Assembly (NCBI GenBank): GCA_021775475.1
Contig: JAJFHS010000042.1
Coordinates: 1 to 64,000, forward strand
Direction of reading: 5' to 3'
From: Hyphomicrobiales bacterium
Lineage (GTDB): Bacteria; Pseudomonadota; Alphaproteobacteria; Rhizobiales; JAJFHR01
Length of the DNA: 64,000 nucleotides
Positions 16,944 to 27,029 of the stretch are shown one piece after another. The first letter of the stretch is position 1; each line of letters opens with the position of its first letter. A program made the translations under genes and the position numbers. A model generated the notes under the pieces. It saw only the letters and a program-made list of their open reading frames with translations, did no database searches and had not been told where the DNA came from.

Positions 16944-19571
16944 ATGACCAATATTGAGCGCTATAATGCGCGTGAATGCGAAGCCAGATGGCAAAAAGCC
17001 TGGGACAATGCCAAGACCTTCGAGGTTGAGATCGATCCGGCTAAAAAGAAATATTATGTCCTAGAGATGTTTCCCTACCCTTCCGGGCGCATTCACATGG
17101 GCCACGTGCGCAACTACGCCATGGGCGATGTGGTCGCCAGATACAAACGCGCCAGGGGTTTTAATGTTCTCCACCCCATGGGTTGGGATGCTTTTGGCAT
17201 GCCGGCGGAAAATGCGGCGATGGAAAACAACGTTCATCCCGCTGAATGGACCTACGCCAATATTGATGCCATGCGCGAACAGCTAAAATCCATGGGACTG
17301 TCAATTGACTGGTCACGCGAAATTGCCACCTGTCATCCCGATTATTACCGCCATCAACAGGCGATGTTTATTGATTTTCTCGAAGCTGGCCTGATTTACC
17401 GCAAAAAAAGCAAGGTCAACTGGGATCCGGTTGATCACACGGTACTGGCCAATGAGCAGGTCATCGATGGCCGCGGCTGGCGCTCAGGCGCACTGGTTGA
17501 ACAGCGCGAGCTGGTACAGTGGTTTTTCAAAATTTCTGATTATTCAGAAGACTTACTGCAATCGCTTGAAACACTGGAACGCTGGCCTGAAAAAGTCCGC
17601 CTGATGCAGCAAAACTGGATTGGCCGCTCTGAAGGTGTTGAGATGACCTTTGCCTTGCGCAATGTTCCAGCAGACATTGATGCATCAGGCATTGAACTTT
17701 ACACCACGCGCGCTGATACACTGTATGGTGCAAGCTTCTGTGCCATATCGCCGGACCACCCCCTGGCCACACAATTAAGCTCTGAAAATTCTGAAATCAC
17801 AGCGTTTATTGCTGATTGCCACCGCCTTGGCACCAGTCAGGAAGCGCTGGAAAAGGCGGAAAAGCGCGGGCTTGATACCGGCATTAAAGCCGTGCACCCG
17901 TTTGATGATACAATCGAGTTGCCGCTTTATATCGCCAATTTCGTGTTGATGGACTATGGCACCGGCGCCATTTTTGGCTGTCCCGCCCATGATCAGCGCG
18001 ATCTGGATTTTGCCCGCAAATACAATCTTAACGTAACACCAGTGGTGATACCGCCAAATGAAGATCCGGCAACATTTGACGTTGGATCAGAAGCTTATGT
18101 TGGTGAAGGGCTTTTGGCAAATTCGCAATTTCTCGATGGCCTGACAATAGGAGAAGCCAAAAAGGCTGCCGCTGAAAGACTGGAGAGCCAGGAATTTGAA
18201 GGTCGGCCACAAGGCACAACCAAGGTAAATTACCGCCTGCGCGACTGGGGCGTATCACGTCAGCGCTACTGGGGCTGTCCAATTCCGGTCATCCATTGCG
18301 ACAAATGCGGCACACTTCCCGTTCCGGCCCAGGATTTACCGGTAACACTGCCTGATGAAATTACCCGCGATAAACCAGGCAACCCTCTTGCTCATCATCC
18401 CACCTGGAAACATGTAACCTGTCATCGTTGTGGCGGCAAAGCTGAGCGCGAGACCGATACGTTTGATACTTTTATTGACAGCTCATGGTATTTTGCCCGC
18501 TTTTGCTCCCCGCGCTCTGAAACTCCTACCGATTTGGAGGCGGTGAATTACTGGTTACCGGTAGATCAGTATATTGGCGGTATAGAACATGCCATATTAC
18601 ACCTTCTGTACTCGCGGTTTTTCACCCGCGCCATGGAGATTACCGGTCATGTCGGCCTGAAAGAGCCTTTCGATGGTTTGTTTACCCAAGGCATGGTTGT
18701 CCATGAAACCTACAAAAGCAAAGACGGAAACTGGCTAAGTCCGGCTGAAGTCAACATATTAGGCGAAGGCGAGGATCGCTGCGCAACTGAAACCGCCTCC
18801 GGTGCGCCAGCTGCCATTGGCAATATCGAGAAAATGTCAAAATCCAAGCGCAACACCATTGATCCAACAGATATTCTCGAAGATTATGGTGCCGATACCG
18901 CGCGCTGGTTCATGTTGTCTGATTCCCCGCCCGAGCGCGATGTCATCTGGACTGAAGCCGGGGTTGAAGGTGCGCATCGTTTTGTTCAAAGGCTTTATCG
19001 TTTGATTGGCGATTTGATCGCGCGACAGAAAAACCCCGGTTCTGGTGCAGAAAAATCCTCATCCCAAACCGTTCTGGCCTTGCGCACAGCCACCCATAAA
19101 ACCCTAGCAGCAGTTGGTGCCAGCATAGAGGGTTTGCGGTTCAATCGTGCGGTTGCCCAAATTTATGAATTGACCAATACAATTGCCGCCTTCGCTTCTG
19201 CCAACAAAAATAGTTTGGACGAACCTGCTCTTAAGGCGTATTCTGAAGCCTGTAATATTCTGGTGCAGATGACCGGCCCAATGATGCCACATTTATCAGA
19301 AGAATGCTGGCAGGCACTCGGTCACACATCAATGCTGGCTGATAAGGGCTGGCCGGTGACGGAAGGGGAATTACTGGTTGAGGATAATATTACTATTGCA
19401 GTTCAGGTCAACGGCAAGCGCCGGGCGGAGCTTACAATTGCAAAATCAGCCACCAAAGAAGAAGTAGAAACTCAAGCTCTGGCGCTTGACAATGTTATTC
19501 GGGCGTTAGACGGTAAGACCGTGCGTCGTGTTATTGTGGTACCGCAGCGAATTGTTAACATAGTCATCTAA
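16944..19571 (+). CDS. leuS: Leucyl-tRNA synthetase
   Basis: The 875-residue class I synthetase charges tRNA-Leu. The HIGH motif is present as HMGH in [15 protein letters not shown] (about residue 45). The CP1 editing domain follows (about 220-420; [21 protein letters not shown]). Next come a zinc-like insertion ([16 protein letters not shown]), then KMSKS as EKMSKSKRN (about residue 630), and the anticodon-binding and C-terminal domains. The ATG at 16944 (MTNIERYNA) is chosen over an upstream ATG at 16908, which adds unconserved residues. It is followed by lptE after 18 nt and holA, a common alphaproteobacterial order. Confidence 0.97.
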   Translation: MTNIERYNARECEARWQKAWDNAKTFEVEIDPAKKKYYVLEMFPYPSGRIHMGHVRNYAMGDVVARYKRARGFNVLHPMGWDAFGMPAENAAMENNVHPAEWTYANIDAMREQLKSMGLSIDWSREIATCHPDYYRHQQAMFIDFLEAGLIYRKKSKVNWDPVDHTVLANEQVIDGRGWRSGALVEQRELVQWFFKISDYSEDLLQSLETLERWPEKVRLMQQNWIGRSEGVEMTFALRNVPADIDASGIELYTTRADTLYGASFCAISPDHPLATQLSSENSEITAFIADCHRLGTSQEALEKAEKRGLDTGIKAVHPFDDTIELPLYIANFVLMDYGTGAIFGCPAHDQRDLDFARKYNLNVTPVVIPPNEDPATFDVGSEAYVGEGLLANSQFLDGLTIGEAKKAAAERLESQEFEGRPQGTTKVNYRLRDWGVSRQRYWGCPIPVIHCDKCGTLPVPAQDLPVTLPDEITRDKPGNPLAHHPTWKHVTCHRCGGKAERETDTFDTFIDSSWYFARFCSPRSETPTDLEAVNYWLPVDQYIGGIEHAILHLLYSRFFTRAMEITGHVGLKEPFDGLFTQGMVVHETYKSKDGNWLSPAEVNILGEGEDRCATETASGAPAAIGNIEKMSKSKRNTIDPTDILEDYGADTARWFMLSDSPPERDVIWTEAGVEGAHRFVQRLYRLIGDLIARQKNPGSGAEKSSSQTVLALRTATHKTLAAVGASIEGLRFNRAVAQIYELTNTIAAFASANKNSLDEPALKAYSEACNILVQMTGPMMPHLSEECWQALGHTSMLADKGWPVTEGELLVEDNITIAVQVNGKRRAELTIAKSATKEEVETQALALDNVIRALDGKTVRRVIVVPQRIVNIVI

Positions 19572-19589
19572 CGAGATAGGCATTCAAGA

Positions 19590-20114
19590 GTGATTTTATT
19601 TTCCCGAGTTTTTGTCCTGATGGGTCTATTGAGTCTTGGAGCATGCGGATTTTCACCTGTTTATTCAGAAAAATCCGGTACCATTACCTCAGCTCAGCTG
19701 CGCAACATCGCCATCGCACCTGCACGCGCGAGAACAACCCAGTTAGTACGAAATCAACTGATCAAGCAATTTTCTAATAGCGGCGAAACCCAAGCACCTC
19801 AGTTTTACCTCTCTCTCGCTGTTACCGAGAGCTTATCATCGGTTTTAATCCGCCGTACAACCGATATTCAACGTAGCAATCTTACTATTAACGCCGCTTA
19901 TACCCTGCAAACCGCAGACAAAAGAACCGTTTTGACCAAAGGGCGCACGGTTGTTGTTGCCCCTTACAATCTGGTATCAACAAATTTCGGCACCATCAGC
20001 ACTTCCGAATTTGCTAATGTGAGCGCCAGAAAAGACGCCCGCAAAAAAGCAGCAATTTCTATTGCTGACGATATTGCCCGGCGTCTGGCAGCATATCTGG
20101 CCACCAGGTCATAA
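19590..20114 (+). CDS. lptE: LPS-assembly lipoprotein LptE
   Basis: This 174-residue outer-membrane lipoprotein is the plug partner of LptD, which inserts lipopolysaccharide into the outer leaflet. It has a short signal peptide and a lipobox ending LGACGF, so the mature protein starts at the cysteine (residue 19). GFSPVY after the cysteine is a hallmark of alphaproteobacterial LptE. Start is a GTG at 19590, 18 nt after leuS, and it is followed by holA. This leuS-lptE-holA order is widely conserved and supports the call despite low sequence conservation of the family. Confidence 0.88.
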   Translation: MILFSRVFVLMGLLSLGACGFSPVYSEKSGTITSAQLRNIAIAPARARTTQLVRNQLIKQFSNSGETQAPQFYLSLAVTESLSSVLIRRTTDIQRSNLTINAAYTLQTADKRTVLTKGRTVVVAPYNLVSTNFGTISTSEFANVSARKDARKKAAISIADDIARRLAAYLATRS

Positions 20115-20139
20115 AAGCACCGAAAAAGCAGAGCAACTC

Positions 20140-21180
20140 ATGTCCGTCCTTAAACGACCGGTTGAGATAGAGCGGTTTTTAAAAAATCCCGATCCTGCTG
20201 TGTTGGTGGTGCTGATTTATGGTCCAGATGTCGGTCTGGTCGCAGAGCGGGCCAAAAACCTGGTCCGCGCCACTGCCGGGTCTTTGGATGATCCATTTTC
20301 AATTGTCCGCTTAAGCGATAGCGATTTATCAGGTGATCCCGGTCGCTTGCTGGATGAGGCCAATGCCCTGACCTTTGGGCAAACCCGTCGTACCGTGTGG
20401 ATCGACACCGCGGGGCAAAACACCTATAAAGCATTGGAATTAATAGATAAAGATACAACCGATGCTCTGATTGTAATCGCTGCTGATAATCTTAAACCGG
20501 CATCAAAGTTACGGAAGTTTGCCGAGGTCAAAAAATTTGCGGTTGCAATCCCGTGTTATTTGGATGATCTGTCCAGCCTCAACTCCGTATTGGATGGTGA
20601 GTTAAAGCAATATAATCTGACAATAACGCCAGATGCCCGGCATTATTTCATCAACCTTCTCGGTGCTGATCGTCAGTTGTCCCGGCGTGAAATCGAAAAA
20701 CTGTGCCTGTTTGCTTCGGGAAAAAATGAAATCTCTAGTGATGACGTACGCCTGATAAGCGGTGATGTCACAGCGCCAACACTGGATAGTCTGTGTGATG
20801 CCGTTGGTGAGGGCAATGTGAATCTGGCAGACAGAATCTACAATCGGACAATTACTGCAGGTATCTCTCCTGGTGCTGTTATTGCCCAGTTAATACGCCA
20901 TTTTATCATGCTCGACTGGATCGTCAGCCAGTCCGCACAAAGTGGCGGAGGTACAGCCGGTAGCATAAAGCAGTTTCGGCCGCCGGTATTTTTTAAACGC
21001 CAGTCATCTGTCGAACACCAGACCCGCCTGTGGTCCCATGAAGATCTGAAATCAGCTCTTCAACTGCTGCAACAAGCCGAAAGCCAGTGCCGCAACTCAA
21101 AGCTGCCAACAGAAGCGCTGGGCGAAAGAGCCCTGTTTTCATTGAGCATGTCAGCTAAACGTCGTCAAAGACGTGGCTGA
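20140..21180 (+). CDS. holA: DNA polymerase III delta subunit
   Basis: The 346-residue clamp-loader subunit opens the beta clamp. N-terminal AAA+-like folds are recognisable in the text VLVVLIYGPDVGLVAERAKNL and LLDEANALTFGQTRRTVW, although the family lacks a working P-loop. The C-terminal collar domain (about 215-340) includes the LSRREIEKL segment. Start ATG at 20140 (MSVLKRPVEIERFL) follows the lptE stop by 25 nt; an in-frame upstream start at 20062 would overlap lptE. It converges with parB, leaving 6 nt between stops. Confidence 0.92.
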   Translation: MSVLKRPVEIERFLKNPDPAVLVVLIYGPDVGLVAERAKNLVRATAGSLDDPFSIVRLSDSDLSGDPGRLLDEANALTFGQTRRTVWIDTAGQNTYKALELIDKDTTDALIVIAADNLKPASKLRKFAEVKKFAVAIPCYLDDLSSLNSVLDGELKQYNLTITPDARHYFINLLGADRQLSRREIEKLCLFASGKNEISSDDVRLISGDVTAPTLDSLCDAVGEGNVNLADRIYNRTITAGISPGAVIAQLIRHFIMLDWIVSQSAQSGGGTAGSIKQFRPPVFFKRQSSVEHQTRLWSHEDLKSALQLLQQAESQCRNSKLPTEALGERALFSLSMSAKRRQRRG

Positions 21181-21186
21181 GGCATT

Positions 21187-22092
21187 TTACCTGCGCGGGA
21201 TTGTGTTTAAACGTTTAACAATTCCATCCAACTGCTCAAGTGTCTTGTAGGTTATTGCCACATAACCCCCTTCAGCACCATCATGCTCGACCGCTACCTT
21301 GAGACCCAGTACATCCGAGAGGGTTTTTTCCAAAGCCAGTGTATCGGCATCTTTAGCCGGTTTCAGTTTTGCAGTCCCAACTTTAGGCTTCTTATCATTT
21401 TTGGATTTTCCTGCAGCCTGGCGGGAATACTGTTCGGTTGCCCGAACGCTTAAGCCTTCGGCCAGTATTTTTTTGGCCAGTTTTTCGGGATTTTCTGCTG
21501 TCAGTAAAGTTCGCACATGCCCGGCAGTCAATTCACCGGCGCGCACATATTCCTGCACAACGTCAGGCAGGTTGAGCAATCTGAGCGTATTGGCCACGTG
21601 ACTGCGACTTTTGCCCAAAACATCGGCCAGGGCTTCCTGAGTATACTCATATTCCTTGCGCAAGTGTTCAAAAGCGACCGCCTCTTCGATAGCATTCAGG
21701 TTTTCACGCTGAATGTTTTCAATCAGCGCAATTTCCACCGCCTCACGGTCGCTGAGCACTTTAATAACAACCGGAACCATGTGAATTCCAGCCTTTTGTG
21801 CCGCCCGCCAGCGTCTCTCGCCTGCCACAATCTCAAAAGAATCACTCAGATTGTTTATTTGGCGCACCAAAATGGGTTGTATCACCCCTTTTTCACGAAT
21901 TGATTTGGCCAGTTCATCAATTGCAGCATCATCAAAATTGCTGCGTGGATTGCTGGCACTGGGCCGCAGGAACTCGATAGGGAGTTGCCGGGCACTGCCT
22001 GACGGGTTGCGGGCGACGTTTTCATCGTACCCCTCACCCATAAGGGCAGCAAGCCCCCGGCCCAGTCGCTGGTTTTTTCCACTTGTAGTCAT
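21187..22092 (-). CDS. parB: Chromosome-partitioning protein ParB
   Basis: The 301-residue ParB is a CTP-dependent clamp that loads at parS and spreads to mark the origin region. The N-terminal CTPase domain has the GERRWRAA motif (C-motif 2) and FLRPSASNPRSNFDD, and the central helix-turn-helix reads QEALADVLGKSRSHVANTLRLL. A lysine-rich linker (about 215-245) leads to the C-terminal dimer domain. ParA is encoded 35 nt upstream. Two perfect parS sites lie at 23560 and 25587. It is the last gene of the mnmE-mnmG-rsmG-parA-parB run. Confidence 0.96.
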   Translation of the reverse strand: MTTSGKNQRLGRGLAALMGEGYDENVARNPSGSARQLPIEFLRPSASNPRSNFDDAAIDELAKSIREKGVIQPILVRQINNLSDSFEIVAGERRWRAAQKAGIHMVPVVIKVLSDREAVEIALIENIQRENLNAIEEAVAFEHLRKEYEYTQEALADVLGKSRSHVANTLRLLNLPDVVQEYVRAGELTAGHVRTLLTAENPEKLAKKILAEGLSVRATEQYSRQAAGKSKNDKKPKVGTAKLKPAKDADTLALEKTLSDVLGLKVAVEHDGAEGGYVAITYKTLEQLDGIVKRLNTIPRR

Positions 22093-22126
22093 AAATAAAT
22101 ATCAACCTTTTGTCGGGCTCAGGGCC

Positions 22127-22942
22127 TCATGCTGCCTGTAAAGCTTTTTCGCGTCGAATAACCTCTGATGCCAGTCGGATATAGGCCTGGCTGCCTGAAC
22201 ACTTTGAATCATATAACAATGCCGGCTTGCCGTAAGACGGCGCTTCAGACATACGCACATTACGCGGGATCACTGTTTTGTAAACCTTGTCCCCCATGAA
22301 CGAGCGCACATCCTGCGCCACCTGATCGGATAGATTATTGCGTTGGTCAAACATGGTAAGCACAATGCCGTGAATTGTCAGTTTGGCATTCAGGGTATCT
22401 CTCACCTGTTCCACGGTTCTCAGCAATTGGCTCAGGCCCTCGAGCGCAAAAAACTCGCATTGCAATGGTACTAAAACCGCATCGGCTGCTGCCATCGCAT
22501 TGATCGTCAACAAGTTGAGCGAAGGCGGGCAATCAATCAGTATATAGCTATATTTTTGTCCGGGATTTTTGCTGCTCTGAAAATCAATAAAATGCCGCCG
22601 GATAGCTTCACTCAACTGGTAGGCGCGTCTTTCCATCGATGCCAGCTCTAATTCGGCTCCCAGCAGATCCAGCGTCGAAGGCACAACACTCAAACGCGGT
22701 ATCGTGGTTGGGATTGGCGTTTGGCGAAGCTCGGCATTGCCTAATAAAACATCGTAGGAAGAAAGTGTGCGTACACTTTCTTCGATGCCCAGTCCGGTGC
22801 TGGCATTGCCCTGAGGGTCAAGGTCTATAATCAGCACTTCTTCGCCAACCGCGGCCAGCGCGGTGCCAAGATTAATAGTCGTGGTGGTTTTACCCACACC
22901 GCCTTTTTGATTGGCAATCACCAGTATTCGGGGCATGTCCAT
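22127..22942 (-). CDS. parA: Chromosome-partitioning ATPase ParA
   Basis: This 271-residue deviant-Walker ATPase positions and segregates ParB-parS complexes. The P-loop NQKGGVGKTTTTINL contains the signature lysine of the ParA/MinD family. Walker A', Walker B (IDLDPQGNAS) and LIDCPPSL are in place. The ATG at 22942 is followed by a second ATG two codons later; either could be used. The gene lies between rsmG and parB, as in most alphaproteobacteria. Confidence 0.96.
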   Translation of the reverse strand: MDMPRILVIANQKGGVGKTTTTINLGTALAAVGEEVLIIDLDPQGNASTGLGIEESVRTLSSYDVLLGNAELRQTPIPTTIPRLSVVPSTLDLLGAELELASMERRAYQLSEAIRRHFIDFQSSKNPGQKYSYILIDCPPSLNLLTINAMAAADAVLVPLQCEFFALEGLSQLLRTVEQVRDTLNAKLTIHGIVLTMFDQRNNLSDQVAQDVRSFMGDKVYKTVIPRNVRMSEAPSYGKPALLYDSKCSGSQAYIRLASEVIRREKALQAA

Positions 22943-22977
22943 AATTAAAACTCCAGACTATAATAGACAGGTTTACA

Positions 22978-23640
22978 TTATTTTCGTGCGCACTTTTGAA
23001 CGATCAGGATCTTGCCTGGCAGATCAAAATTGCGCTCTACAATTTCTGCCTCTATTTTCCAACATTTAGTACTCGCGGTCAATTCATCCTCTACATCTTG
23101 TCCCCTGGGAAATACACCTACAGCCCCACATTCGAGTGGTTTTTGTGCCAATTTGAGCAATAGGTCCAATGGCGCCAGGGCTCTTGCGGTTACCACATCC
23201 AGTGCCATTGTCTGTATCGCTTGCGAATCGATGGCCTCAATACGGCAATTATGAATTTTGACGGGTGTCTTTATCCGCCGTGACACCTCACGCAGAAAAG
23301 CGCATTTACGTACATTGGCTTCAACCAGATTGACCTGAAGGTTTTTTTGTTGTCCACAGGTTGCGATCACCATTCCCGGAAAACCCGCCCCTGTGCCTAT
23401 ATCAATCCAGTTTTTGGCCCCCGAAGGGGCATGGCACTCAAGCTCGAGAGAATCGGCAAAATGCCGCGTCCATAACACCTCTATGGTGGCTGGACCAACA
23501 AGATTGATGCGCCGTTGCCATTTGGTCAGCATGTCGGCATAGATCGACAGGCGTTCCATTGTTTCACGTGAAACATCATAAGTGTGGGTAAATTCGCGTT
23601 TGCCTTCGGCAATGGTCATATCAGTCAATGGCTCAGGCAC
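22978..23640 (-). CDS. rsmG: 16S rRNA (guanine527-N7)-methyltransferase RsmG (GidB)
   Basis: The 220-residue SAM-dependent enzyme methylates G527 of 16S rRNA, and loss gives low-level streptomycin resistance in many bacteria. SAM-binding text is [16 protein letters not shown], with [16 protein letters not shown] after it. RHFADSLEL marks the N-terminal family block. The start overlaps the end of mnmG by 8 nt; an internal ATG at 23619 is a possible alternative. One of the two perfect parS sites lies inside this coding sequence (23560-23575), within the N-terminal [11 protein letters not shown] region. Confidence 0.94.
   Translation of the reverse strand: MPEPLTDMTIAEGKREFTHTYDVSRETMERLSIYADMLTKWQRRINLVGPATIEVLWTRHFADSLELECHAPSGAKNWIDIGTGAGFPGMVIATCGQQKNLQVNLVEANVRKCAFLREVSRRIKTPVKIHNCRIEAIDSQAIQTMALDVVTARALAPLDLLLKLAQKPLECGAVGVFPRGQDVEDELTASTKCWKIEAEIVERNFDLPGKILIVQKCARK
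23560..23575. promoter_or_regulatory. parS site 1 (ParB-binding)
   Basis: TGTTTCACGTGAAACA is a perfect 16-bp palindrome identical to the canonical bacterial parS. It is embedded in the rsmG coding sequence, as in several other bacteria. Confidence 0.96.
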
Positions 23641-25504
23641 AGCTTTTCTTTTGCGGGTTTTTGACGTGGGCCAGCAAGGCAGTGAGAGCGGCTGGTGTAA
23701 TACCTTCTATGCGCGATGCCTGTCCCAGGGTCAATGGCCGGGCAGCTTCGAGCTTTTCTTTAACCTCCAGCGATAGACCACCAATTGAACCATATTCCAG
23801 GGTCATCGGTATGTGCAGCGTTTCATCTTTGCGGAACGCCAGAATATCAGCATTCTGCCGATCGAGATAACCGGAATATTTAGCATCGATCTCAAGTTGT
23901 TGGCCTATTTCAGCTGACAGGCTTTGAAGTTGCGGCCAGATAACGCAAAGCCTCTCCAAATCAATTCCCGGATAGGCCAAAAGCTCATGCACATTCCTTC
24001 TGACCCCATCCTTGTTGATGGTCAGGCCATGATCACATGCCTTGTTTGGCGTAATATCGAGACTTGTGGCCAGCTCTCTGGCTTGCTGTAAAGCCAAACG
24101 TTTGGTCTCAAATGTCTGGCGACGTTCAGACCCGACACAACCAAGCGCAATCCCCAGAGGTGTCAGGCGTTGATCGGCATTGTCGGCACGTAAGGTCAAT
24201 CGATATTCAGCCCGTGATGTGAACATCCGATAGGGTTCAGCCACACCTCGTGTAACCAGATCATCAATCATAACCCCGATATAAGCATCAGCCCGATCCA
24301 GGATAAAAGCTTCACTGCCACTGACACGCAACGAGGCATTCAACCCAGCCAGCAATCCTTGCGCGCCTGCTTCCTCATATCCCGTCGTGCCATTAATCTG
24401 CCCGGCTAAAAACAACCCTTTAATGCGCCTGGTTTCAAGGCTCGGAAAAAGTTCCCGCGGATCAATATAGTCATATTCAATCGCATAACCGGGTCGGACA
24501 ATTTTGGCATCCTCCAGTCCGGCAATGGTCTGAATAAACGCCCGTTGAACATCGGCAGGCAAAGACGTCGATATACCATTGGGATAGACAGTTGTATCAT
24601 CAAGACCTTCAGGTTCCAGGAAAATCTGGTGGCTGTCACGTTCCTTGAAACGCACAATCTTGTCTTCAATCGATGGGCAGTATCGTGGGCCCACACCTTC
24701 AATTTGTCCCGAATACATAGAAGATTTTGAGATATTATCCGCAATCAATTGATGGGTTTTTTTGCAAGTATGGGTGATATGACAGGAGATTTGCGGCGTT
24801 TCTATCTTATCGTTCAAGAACGAAAACGGCACAGGAGGAACGTCACCAGGTTGCTCTTGCAACATATCCCAATTAATAGTGCGGCCGTCCAGCCGGGCAG
24901 GGGTGCCGGTTTTAAGCCGCCCCATTTTAAAGCCGGTTTCATACAGTTTTTGGGATAGTTTTCGCGCTGGCTGTTCACCGTGGCGTCCAGCTGGAATTCT
25001 TTGGCTGCCTATATGGATCAATCCATTGAGAAAAGTGCCGGTTGTCAACACCACAGCACCACAGGCTATAAACCTCCCATCTGCCAGAACCACACCATCA
25101 ATCTGGCCTTGCGTGATCCTGATGTCTTCAACATCTCCTTCAAGTAACCACAGGTTTTCAACAGTAGCCAACTCTTCTTGCATGGCACAACGGTAGAGTT
25201 TGCGATCACATTGCGCTCGGGGGCCGCGTACAGCCGGTCCCTTTCGCCGGTTGAGCATTCTAAACTGAATACCCGCAACATCTGTCACCCGGCCCATTAG
25301 GCCGTCGAGAGCATCAATTTCGCGCACAAGATGGCCTTTGCCCAACCCGCCGATGGCGGGATTACACGACATCTCTCCGATCGTGTTCAACTTGTGGGTG
25401 ATCAGCAGAGTTGCCGCACCATGGCGTGCGGAGGTTGCCGCGGCTTCACAGCCGGCATGACCACCACCGATAATGATCACATCCCATTTTTTTTTCGGCA
25501 ACAT
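23633..25504 (-). CDS. mnmG: tRNA uridine-5-carboxymethylaminomethyl modification enzyme MnmG (GidA)
   Basis: The 623-residue FAD protein works with MnmE to modify U34 of tRNAs. The N-terminal FAD motif is [15 protein letters not shown], with [24 protein letters not shown] and RGPRAQCDR in the expected places. [17 protein letters not shown] is in the second half of the fold, and the C-terminal helical domain (about 550-620) ends [16 protein letters not shown]. Length matches the family. It overlaps rsmG by 8 nt at its 3' end, and parS site 2 lies 83 nt upstream of its start. Confidence 0.97.
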   Translation of the reverse strand: MLPKKKWDVIIIGGGHAGCEAAATSARHGAATLLITHKLNTIGEMSCNPAIGGLGKGHLVREIDALDGLMGRVTDVAGIQFRMLNRRKGPAVRGPRAQCDRKLYRCAMQEELATVENLWLLEGDVEDIRITQGQIDGVVLADGRFIACGAVVLTTGTFLNGLIHIGSQRIPAGRHGEQPARKLSQKLYETGFKMGRLKTGTPARLDGRTINWDMLQEQPGDVPPVPFSFLNDKIETPQISCHITHTCKKTHQLIADNISKSSMYSGQIEGVGPRYCPSIEDKIVRFKERDSHQIFLEPEGLDDTTVYPNGISTSLPADVQRAFIQTIAGLEDAKIVRPGYAIEYDYIDPRELFPSLETRRIKGLFLAGQINGTTGYEEAGAQGLLAGLNASLRVSGSEAFILDRADAYIGVMIDDLVTRGVAEPYRMFTSRAEYRLTLRADNADQRLTPLGIALGCVGSERRQTFETKRLALQQARELATSLDITPNKACDHGLTINKDGVRRNVHELLAYPGIDLERLCVIWPQLQSLSAEIGQQLEIDAKYSGYLDRQNADILAFRKDETLHIPMTLEYGSIGGLSLEVKEKLEAARPLTLGQASRIEGITPAALTALLAHVKNPQKKSCA

Positions 25505-25586
25505 TCCTGATCCTGTCCGGCAAACCCGTTCAATTTGCTGGTTTACATAGAGGTTAAAGCCTTGGGCGTCAAAGCATCCTTAAGAT

Positions 25587-25602
25587 TGTTTCACGTGAAA
25601 CA
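25587..25602. promoter_or_regulatory. parS site 2 (ParB-binding)
   Basis: A second exact TGTTTCACGTGAAACA, 2 kb from the first. It lies in the mnmE-mnmG gap, one nucleotide from the mnmE stop codon. Confidence 0.96.
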
Positions 25603-25603
25603 C

Positions 25604-26950
25604 TCACTTGCCAACGCAAAAATCATTGAAAATGACATCAAGCAAATCTTCCACGTCCACCCGGCCGGTGAGACGGCCAAGCTCACGCGTACAAATACGC
25701 AAGTTCTCTGCAATTAACTCATCGGCTAAATCAGATGTATCAAGTACTTTTGACAAAATATCTACAATTCTCATCAAAGCTTCACGATGACGTGCCCGGG
25801 TAATAACGGCGTTTTCTCCGCTCGATTGTATGGTCAAGGCAATATCTGTGATGCTATCAATCAGTCTGTCAAAGCCTGCACCGGTCTTTGCAGAGATGGC
25901 AAGGATTGGGCAATCTTCCGCCTCTGATTTTGGGCAGGCCCTACTTGAATCAATGTCACACTTATTTCGTAAGCGAATCAAAGACTGATCTGAATCGATT
26001 AGGAAATTGAACGGCGCCTCTTTAATTGTGCCGTCTGTTGTCCAAAGAATTATGTCTGCGGCTCGCATTTTATTCCTGGCGCGCCGTACACCTTCTTCCT
26101 CTATTTCATCACCACAATCGCGCAATCCGGCAGTATCCGACACGGTTACAGGAAATCCATTCAGATCCAGATGAACTTCAATCACATCACGCGTGGTTCC
26201 CGCCTGCTCTGAAACGATGGCCACATCTCTTTTTGCCAAACCATTCAACAGGCTGGATTTCCCGGCATTAGCAGGCCCGGCAATCACAACCTGAAGACCA
26301 TCGCGAAGTCGCTCACCGGCCCGTTGATCATTGAGATGAACGGCTATCTGGTTTTTAAGGTCAAGAATCTTCGTGACCATATGCCGGTTAACATCGTCCC
26401 CCACATCTTCTTCATCACTAAAATCAATGCCAGCTTCAACGTAAGCCAATATATGAATAAGCCTGTCGCGCCATTGATTTAAAAGATCAGAGAGGCCGCC
26501 ACGCATTTGTGCCAATGCCTGGCGTCTTTGCTGATCGGTTTCAGCTGCCACAAGATCAGAAATAGCCTCTATCCCGGTGAGATCAAGCTTGCCATTATAA
26601 AATGACCGGCGGGTAAATTCCCCGGCTTCCGCCATGCGTAAACCACTAACAGATCCGACCGCCTCCATAACAGCGGCAATAACTGCACCACCCCCATGAA
26701 TGTGCAACTCCGCAACATCTTCACCGGTAAAACTGCCAGGTGCCGGAAACCACAAAACCAGAGCCTGATCCAGCAGATCACCAGACTTAGGATGAGTGAG
26801 TGTTTTAAGATGAGCGTAACGAGCCTGTATCTCTCCACTGCACAATTGTTGCAGCAGGTCTTTTGAATGCGGCCCGGAAACGCGAATAACGGCCACTCCC
26901 GCACGCCCGGAGCCACTCGACATTGCGTAGATTGTATCGTAAACAGCCAA
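25604..26950 (-). CDS. mnmE: tRNA modification GTPase MnmE (TrmE)
   Basis: The 448-residue GTPase pairs with MnmG to build the cmnm5 group on U34. The N-terminal tetrahydrofolate-binding domain starts YDTIYAMSSGSGRAGVAVIRVSG. The G domain (about 215-370) has GPANAGKSSLLN, DTAGLRD and NKCD. The C-terminus ends FCVGK, a conservative change from the usual FCIGK that carries the catalytic cysteine. The start is a TTG at 26950: a stop lies three codons upstream, and the conserved N-terminal text precedes the first internal ATG. GGTGA sits 6 nt before the TTG. A neighbouring unrelated gene separates it from rho. Confidence 0.95.
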   Translation of the reverse strand: MAVYDTIYAMSSGSGRAGVAVIRVSGPHSKDLLQQLCSGEIQARYAHLKTLTHPKSGDLLDQALVLWFPAPGSFTGEDVAELHIHGGGAVIAAVMEAVGSVSGLRMAEAGEFTRRSFYNGKLDLTGIEAISDLVAAETDQQRRQALAQMRGGLSDLLNQWRDRLIHILAYVEAGIDFSDEEDVGDDVNRHMVTKILDLKNQIAVHLNDQRAGERLRDGLQVVIAGPANAGKSSLLNGLAKRDVAIVSEQAGTTRDVIEVHLDLNGFPVTVSDTAGLRDCGDEIEEEGVRRARNKMRAADIILWTTDGTIKEAPFNFLIDSDQSLIRLRNKCDIDSSRACPKSEAEDCPILAISAKTGAGFDRLIDSITDIALTIQSSGENAVITRARHREALMRIVDILSKVLDTSDLADELIAENLRICTRELGRLTGRVDVEDLLDVIFNDFCVGK

Positions 26951-27029
26951 ATTAAGTCACCACCAATTATTATACCTTGCGCTATACTGGTACACTTGAT
27001 CCTTATAGCAATTACCGGCTTAAAATATT

